Source: an uncultured Bacteroidota bacterium (lineage in GTDB: Bacteria > Bacteroidota > Bacteroidia > Chitinophagales > Chitinophagaceae). Taken from it: DNA of 17,363 nt. The stretch covers positions 1-17,363 of the forward strand of contig CAINOM010000085.1 of NCBI GenBank assembly GCA_903851455.1, in the 5' to 3' direction. The position numbers and the translations under genes are program-made. This document shows positions 13,912 through 17,363 of this stretch, piece by piece. Position 1 is the first letter of the stretch; every line of letters starts with the position of its first letter. Under the pieces are notes generated by a model that was not told where the DNA came from, searched no databases, and worked only from the letters and a program-made list of their open reading frames with translations.

Positions 13912-14370
13912 ATGGAACGTATCTGCTTATTTCCCGGCACCTTCGACCCCATTACACTGGGTCATGTGGACATTATAGAAAGGGCTGTATCCTTGTTTGA
14001 CAAGCTGGTGATCGGTGTGGGCATCAATTCGTCCAAGCAGCCTATGTTTACTTTAGAGCAGCGCACAAGCTGGATACAGGAGTTATTTAAAAACGATTCC
14101 CGGATAGAGGTAGCCGGATATGAGGGACTTACCGTTGACTACTGCCGTAAAATAGATGCGAAGTATATATTGCGCGGCATTCGCTATGTGAGCGACTTTG
14201 AGTACGAAAAAGCCATCGCCGATATGAACCGTATGCTGGTGCCGGATATAGAGACCATCTTCCTCACCTGCGCCCCGCTCTACTCCACTATCTCGTCAAC
14301 ACTTGTCCGCGATGTTATCCGCAATGGTGGTAACGCCAGCATGTTTATTCCGGATGTGGTGAAATACTAG
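13912..14370 (+). CDS. coaD: Phosphopantetheine adenylyltransferase (PPAT)
   Basis: This 152-residue protein has a length normal for CoaD, which transfers AMP from ATP to 4'-phosphopantetheine in the fourth step of coenzyme A synthesis. The nucleotidyltransferase site is FPGTFDPITLGH with the (T/H)xGH motif T15-H18. R88-G-I-R91 and the C-terminal ISSTLVRD (family form ISSSxVR) complete the ATP and substrate sites. All key residues are present. The ATG follows the rsmD stop by one base, so it is co-transcribed with DUF3822 and rsmD. It is convergent with the START-domain gene; the 29-base gap between them shows no clear terminator. Confidence 0.97.
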   Translation: MERICLFPGTFDPITLGHVDIIERAVSLFDKLVIGVGINSSKQPMFTLEQRTSWIQELFKNDSRIEVAGYEGLTVDYCRKIDAKYILRGIRYVSDFEYEKAIADMNRMLVPDIETIFLTCAPLYSTISSTLVRDVIRNGGNASMFIPDVVKY

Positions 14371-14399
14371 GTAGTAACTGTTATCACAGAGCAAGCGGG

Positions 14400-15071
14400 T
14401 TACTCCTTGATGAAATCAAAGTGCGCATTCTGATAGGCGCTAAGCCCTACATTTTCCTTCAGCTTTTGAAAGGTGAGAAATGGCCCCTTGGTCACAAATA
14501 AATTGGTGAGCCAGGCAGGAACGGAGCCGGAAGGATCAAAGCTGACGATGTATACTATTTTCAAAAGATCTTTACTTAGCGGCGTAACATCCCAGTGTGC
14601 CGCAGATTTCTTCACTCTTACTATCCCGTCTTTAGCGGGTACCATGTCAGGCTCTGAATGGGAATCAATAGTAAGCAATTGCGGAGAGGGCTGGTTGATG
14701 GTAATATGAGCCACGTAATCGCGGTCGGCACAGGGCCATGGCACGTCAACTTCGGAATGGAAAATAAACTCATTCGCCTTTATCGCCTTTACCACCTCGG
14801 CCGACTTACTGCCGTATACCCAATCCGGCTGCCTGTTGATATCCATTAGTAGCGCAATGAGTTGTGACTGAGTGGCTTTCACGGTGCATTCCACCTTTAT
14901 ACACTTGAAATCCGAGTTATTGTCATCGGCAGTGAATACCTTGATGCCATCCTCGTCCCGCTTCAGATGCCAGTCGGCCTGGGTCTGCGCGCTTATATTC
15001 CAGCTCAGCCCGCATAACAATATGGCTACTGTTATTTTGAGGGGGATCATATGTTTTACAAGAATCTGCAT
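14400..15071 (-). CDS. Secreted START-domain (lipid-transfer-like) protein
   Basis: This 223-residue protein has a signal peptide (MQILVKHMIPLKITVAILLCGLSWNISAQ, cleavage near residue 28). A START/SRPBCC-type domain fills the rest: DEDGIKVFTADDNNSDFKCIKVE, the helix LIALLMDINRQPDWVYG, then the strand series EVDVPWPCADRDYVAHI and VKKSAAHWDVTPL, and a long C-terminal helix from PAWLTNLFVTKGPFLTFQKL. PWPxxDRDYV is the motif I know from bacterial START proteins. The fold binds a hydrophobic ligand; the ligand here is unknown. ATG 15071 was chosen over TTG 15104 because TAAATTTA (15091-15084 on the minus strand) could be its -7 box; ATG 15050 also keeps a signal peptide. Confidence 0.85.
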   Translation of the reverse strand: MQILVKHMIPLKITVAILLCGLSWNISAQTQADWHLKRDEDGIKVFTADDNNSDFKCIKVECTVKATQSQLIALLMDINRQPDWVYGSKSAEVVKAIKANEFIFHSEVDVPWPCADRDYVAHITINQPSPQLLTIDSHSEPDMVPAKDGIVRVKKSAAHWDVTPLSKDLLKIVYIVSFDPSGSVPAWLTNLFVTKGPFLTFQKLKENVGLSAYQNAHFDFIKE

Positions 15072-15165
15072 TTCAGCCTTACATAAATTTACAAAAAATA
15101 TCAATATGAAATGCCGGGTTGCCTTATATCAATGTTAATATTTGACTTCAATAACTTGCAAAGGT

Positions 15166-15492
15166 TTACTCTACAGAGCCGATGGGCTGTTTACGTTCCA
15201 TTGCTTTGAATCGGTTGTATCGCTGGGTTTCTTTCGTTAGTCGCCGGAGCAAAAGGTAAAAAACCAACCCATCATCGATCCAGCCCACCACGGGTATATA
15301 ATCGGGTATGAGGTCGAAGGGGAAAATAATGTAGGCAACGGCAAGTATAGAGACCAGGACAGTCAGTACAGACATTTTGTAGCGCCCACTGAACGCATCC
15401 CTCAGCATCTGCCACAATGCCTTGCGGTTACGGAATAGATGCCATCCGTTTCGAAAATTTTGGGCCGGCCGCACAGGTACATACTTCGACAT
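15166..15492 (-). CDS. YkvA-family (DUF1232) membrane protein
   Basis: This 108-residue protein carries the DUF1232 core at about 38-92: a hydrophobic segment (MSVLTVLVSILAVAYIIFPFDLIPDYIPVVGWIDD) with the defining PFDLIPDxIPVxGxxDD motif, then GLVFYLLLRRL. The N-terminal 37 residues are basic and probably cytoplasmic. The molecular function of the family is unknown. The start is ATG 15492: the alternative GTG at 15522 lies upstream of an exact -7 box (15514-15507 on the minus strand). The gene shares its strand with the START gene 94 bases downstream and the Nudix gene 107 bases upstream, but seems to have its own promoter. Confidence 0.88.
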   Translation of the reverse strand: MSKYVPVRPAQNFRNGWHLFRNRKALWQMLRDAFSGRYKMSVLTVLVSILAVAYIIFPFDLIPDYIPVVGWIDDGLVFYLLLRRLTKETQRYNRFKAMERKQPIGSVE

Positions 15493-15506
15493 CACTTTCT
15501 TTTTCA

Positions 15507-15514
15507 CAAAGTTA
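15507..15514 (-). promoter_or_regulatory. -7 box of the YkvA-family gene
   Basis: The minus strand reads TAACTTTG, an exact TAnnTTTG match, 14 bases before ATG 15492. It fixes the start codon because the longer frame would begin upstream of it. No clear -33 box. Confidence 0.5.
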
Positions 15515-15599
15515 CCCAGCACAGTGTTGCAGCCCTGTTAAGGGAATGAAGAAAGAACGTTAAGGTTTAATAGCACTTCAATATCCGAAAGGAATCCAA

Positions 15600-16241
15600 T
15601 TAAGATTTCCATGTCAATTCCGCCATCTTCAGTACTTCCCGTATAGCCTCGTAAGACTTTGCGGCATATGGTGCAAGATCCTGCTCACGTACCCATTTGG
15701 CTTCCAGTATGTTCTCTTCTTTCTGTGGCTTGAGCTTATCAGCTGAAGTGCCCTTCATTCTGTACCAGGCAGTGCGTTTCAAAAACTGCTGGTTCTTTTG
15801 CTCGTATATGTGGTAGGTATCGCAGATCTTTTCACCAAGTTCAAGGTTAACCAGGCCCGTTTCCTCGCTCACCTCACGCAGCGCGCATTGCTCAATGTTT
15901 TCGCCAGCGTCCAGCTTGCCCTTTGGCAGGTCCCACTTGCCTCGCCTGAAGATCATCAGGATCTCGTTCTGTTCATTGTAGGCAACTCCGCCCGCGGCAT
16001 CCAGCAGCATATACATGGCGTGAAGCTGTTCCAGCAAAGCCGCTTCTGATATGTCTTCAACTATAGCGCCCCTTGTGCCCAGCTTTTCCATGTACCTGAG
16101 CGCCTGGGTGTAGCTGCGCAATGTTGCCCCGCTGAAAAACTCGTATTCCTCCGCCACAGGATTACTGAGTATGTAACCCTCACCATCAGTGGTGATTACG
16201 AGTGGTTTATCGTTGTAGTATATTTTTTGAACGAAATTCAT
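15600..16241 (-). CDS. Nudix hydrolase with N-terminal extension
   Basis: This 213-residue cytoplasmic hydrolase has a complete Nudix box at residues 108-130: G108-x5-E114-x7-R122-E123-V-S-E126-E127-T-G129-L. WDLPKGKLDAGE precedes the metal-binding helix, and all Mg2+-binding glutamates are present. Nudix enzymes cleave nucleoside diphosphates linked to another group; the exact substrate cannot be told. Residues 1 to about 80 form an extra region before the Nudix fold (KIYYNDKPLVITTD..., ...EQLHAMYMLLDAAGG) that I see regularly in Bacteroidota Nudix proteins but cannot name. The ATG faces pyrE with 48 bases between the two start codons, so regulation may be shared. Confidence 0.9.
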   Translation of the reverse strand: MNFVQKIYYNDKPLVITTDGEGYILSNPVAEEYEFFSGATLRSYTQALRYMEKLGTRGAIVEDISEAALLEQLHAMYMLLDAAGGVAYNEQNEILMIFRRGKWDLPKGKLDAGENIEQCALREVSEETGLVNLELGEKICDTYHIYEQKNQQFLKRTAWYRMKGTSADKLKPQKEENILEAKWVREQDLAPYAAKSYEAIREVLKMAELTWKS

Positions 16242-16252
16242 AGCGCTGTTTT

Positions 16253-16283
16253 TTTGAAGGTTTGGTTATTTGACGTAGGTTTG
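16253..16283 (+). promoter_or_regulatory. Near-consensus Bacteroidota promoter of pyrE
   Basis: TTTG (16253-16256), 19 bases, then TAGGTTTG (16276-16283) matches both the -33 and -7 consensus. ATG 16290 lies 6 bases after the box, so the pyrE mRNA should be leaderless or nearly so. This is the best promoter in the window. It rules out the upstream ATG 16227 as the pyrE start. Confidence 0.8.
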
Positions 16284-16289
16284 AGCGTT

Positions 16290-16919
16290 ATGAGCACTCC
16301 TAAACATTTTGCCGAAAAGCTTTTGCAAATTAAGGCATTGCAGATCAACTTACAAAAACCATACACCTGGGCGTCCGGCTGGCATTCCCCGGTTTATTGC
16401 GATAACCGTAAAGTACTTTCATTCCCATATGTACGCGACTTCGTAAAAAGCGAACTGGCCAACATCATTCTCGATAAATTTCCCGATGCAGAAGTAATAG
16501 CAGGGGTTGCAACCGCGGGCATAGCACATGGCGTAATGGCTGCCGACCTGCTGAAGTTGCCATTCATCTATGTACGTGCCAAGCCCAAAGAGCACGGTAT
16601 GGGCAACCAAATAGAAGGGGTGCTTAAGCCAGGACAGAAAGTAGTGGTGGTAGAAGACTTGGTGTCTACCGGCAAAAGCAGCCTGCAGGTAGTAGATGTG
16701 CTGCGCGAACAGGGAGCGGAAGTACTGGGCATGTGTGCGCTGTTTACGTACGGTTTCCCTGTGGCTGATGAGGCTTTCGAAAAGGCCGGCCTACCGCTTT
16801 ATACCATCAGCAACTACAAAGCGCTGATGGAAGTAGGAGAAGAGCAGAAACTTTTTGCCGCTGAGGAAAAAGCAACGCTGGAACAGTGGAGAGTGGATCC
16901 GGGGAACTGGATGAAATAA
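16290..16919 (+). CDS. pyrE: Orotate phosphoribosyltransferase
   Basis: This 209-residue protein has the usual length for bacterial PyrE, which joins orotate to PRPP to give OMP in the fifth step of pyrimidine synthesis, as a cytoplasmic dimer. The PRPP-binding motif VVVVEDLVSTGKS spans 118-130. The flexible catalytic loop RAKPKEHGMGNQIEG (96-110) has the conserved Lys100 and His102. YTWASGWHSPVYCDNR near 25-40 is the orotate-side N-terminal signature. All key residues are present. The start ATG 16290 is set by the promoter just upstream. It diverges from the Nudix gene and ends 3 bases from the convergent PIN-domain gene, leaving no room for a terminator. Confidence 0.96.
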   Translation: MSTPKHFAEKLLQIKALQINLQKPYTWASGWHSPVYCDNRKVLSFPYVRDFVKSELANIILDKFPDAEVIAGVATAGIAHGVMAADLLKLPFIYVRAKPKEHGMGNQIEGVLKPGQKVVVVEDLVSTGKSSLQVVDVLREQGAEVLGMCALFTYGFPVADEAFEKAGLPLYTISNYKALMEVGEEQKLFAAEEKATLEQWRVDPGNWMK

Positions 16920-16922
16920 ACA

Positions 16923-17303
16923 TTATAGAGCATGCGGATCGATGACCTGTAACCCGGGAATATTCCTGAAATCGGCATTATTACTGGTAACTAGTATCAG
17001 ATTATGAACCAGTGCTGTGGCTGCGATAATCGCGTCCGGTAAATGCATTTTTCGACTCTTTCGAATTAGGATGGTTCTATCGGCTATTTCATCCGTGATC
17101 CCCAGAACATTGGAACCGGTAACAAATTCTTCCATTATAGCCTGGTCTACAGCTGTTTTGAAATTAAAACCAAGCGCCTCCATTTTAGTGATAATGGAAA
17201 CATTGCTTTGTTCATCTACAACATTGTTAAGTGACTGAATAGCACTTGCCGGTAATGATGCATCAAGGAAATTAATAATTGCATTAGTATCCAGCAAATA
17301 CAT
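16923..17303 (-). CDS. PIN-domain ribonuclease toxin (VapC-like) of a type II toxin-antitoxin pair
   Basis: This 126-residue single PIN domain has the four acidic metal-binding positions of the family: D5 in YLLDTNAIINFL, Glu in TKMEALGF, Asp in LPDAIIAATAL and Asp in NNADFRNI near the end. VapC-like toxins cut specific RNAs, often tRNA or rRNA, until bound by their antitoxin. I chose ATG 17303 because MYLLDTN is the standard PIN start; the longer frame back to 17342 overlaps the upstream antitoxin gene. The antitoxin ends 14 bases before this ATG on the same strand, the expected order. The catalytic residues are intact, so the toxin is probably active. The RNA target is unknown. Confidence 0.88.
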   Translation of the reverse strand: MYLLDTNAIINFLDASLPASAIQSLNNVVDEQSNVSIITKMEALGFNFKTAVDQAIMEEFVTGSNVLGITDEIADRTILIRKSRKMHLPDAIIAATALVHNLILVTSNNADFRNIPGLQVIDPHAL

Positions 17304-17317
17304 AAAAACTATCAAAA

Positions 17318-17363
17318 TTATTTTTTCAGCCTTTCCTCCCACTCATTCCTGCTATCCTTTACA
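17318..17363 (-). CDS. Antitoxin of the PIN-domain pair, C-terminal end (5'-partial at window edge)
   Basis: On the minus strand a frame enters from the right edge and ends at TAA 17320-17318, giving the last 14 residues VKDSRNEWEERLKK. A short charged tail ending in Lys, 14 bases before a PIN-domain gene, fits the small DNA-binding antitoxins that pair with VapC toxins. The family cannot be told because the DNA-binding N-terminus is outside the window. Confidence 0.6.
   Translation of the reverse strand, partial: VKDSRNEWEERLKK

Noticed and set aside
1..17363. tRNA, rRNA, CRISPR arrays, insertion sequences
   Set aside because: Reading both strands showed no cloverleaf-like tRNA, rRNA signature, spaced direct repeats or transposase frames.

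Overview
The window joins two unlike kinds of DNA. Bases 1 to about 1440 look like the late structural region of a T4-like (marine/cyanophage-type) tailed phage. They are AT-richer, hold Gly/Ser/Asn/Thr-rich tail-fibre-like coding sequence, and place purine-rich Shine-Dalgarno sequences ahead of the starts. From about 1475 to the end the DNA is a Bacteroidota chromosome, most like the Chitinophagaceae or a related family. The support is a type IX secretion (T9SS) C-terminal sorting domain, promoters of the TTG-N19/20-TAnnTTTG form, scarcity of Shine-Dalgarno sequences, 'AQ'-type signal-peptide ends, and family sets typical of the phylum (DUF3822-rsmD-coaD, YtxJ, single-repeat TauE). No integrase, att site or tRNA is seen at the join, and a phage gene is cut there. 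An assembly chimera is the simplest explanation, with a true insertion as the alternative.

Layout of the chromosomal part. (1) 1563-3947: a half-size TauE/SafE-like membrane protein, asparaginyl-tRNA synthetase (asnS) and a small secreted protein of unknown function. (2) 4100-10407: a signalling and secretion block. It holds a periplasmic-TPR histidine kinase, a NarL/LuxR-type response regulator, a predicted outer-membrane beta-barrel protein, a T9SS cargo protein and a 560-residue secreted protein of unknown family, and it ends at a strong rho-independent terminator (10440-10472). Three promoters in this block (regulator, barrel protein, cargo operon) carry the same element, CTAA-N-GTG(T/G)(A/T)(A/T)TT, at a fixed distance from the -7 box. 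This suggests one regulon run by the adjacent two-component system. (3) 10542-12330: YtxJ, convergent with a MATE efflux pump across a long imperfect inverted repeat. The pump starts at TTG and its start overlaps the stop of a 16-codon leader ORF. (4) 12550-14370: the DUF3822-rsmD-coaD operon, with a 13-base overlap between the first two genes. (5) 14400-16241, minus strand: a secreted START-domain protein, a YkvA-family membrane protein and a Nudix hydrolase. (6) 16290-17363: pyrE with a near-consensus promoter, convergent with a PIN-domain toxin whose antitoxin runs off the right edge.

The most promising candidate for an undescribed system is the 4.0-10.4 kb block: sensor, regulator, a shared operator-like element, and three surface or secreted proteins of unknown function. 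No RNA genes, CRISPR arrays or insertion sequences were recognised. No gap between genes exceeds 300 bases; the largest (12331-12549) holds two divergent promoters and the leader ORF.
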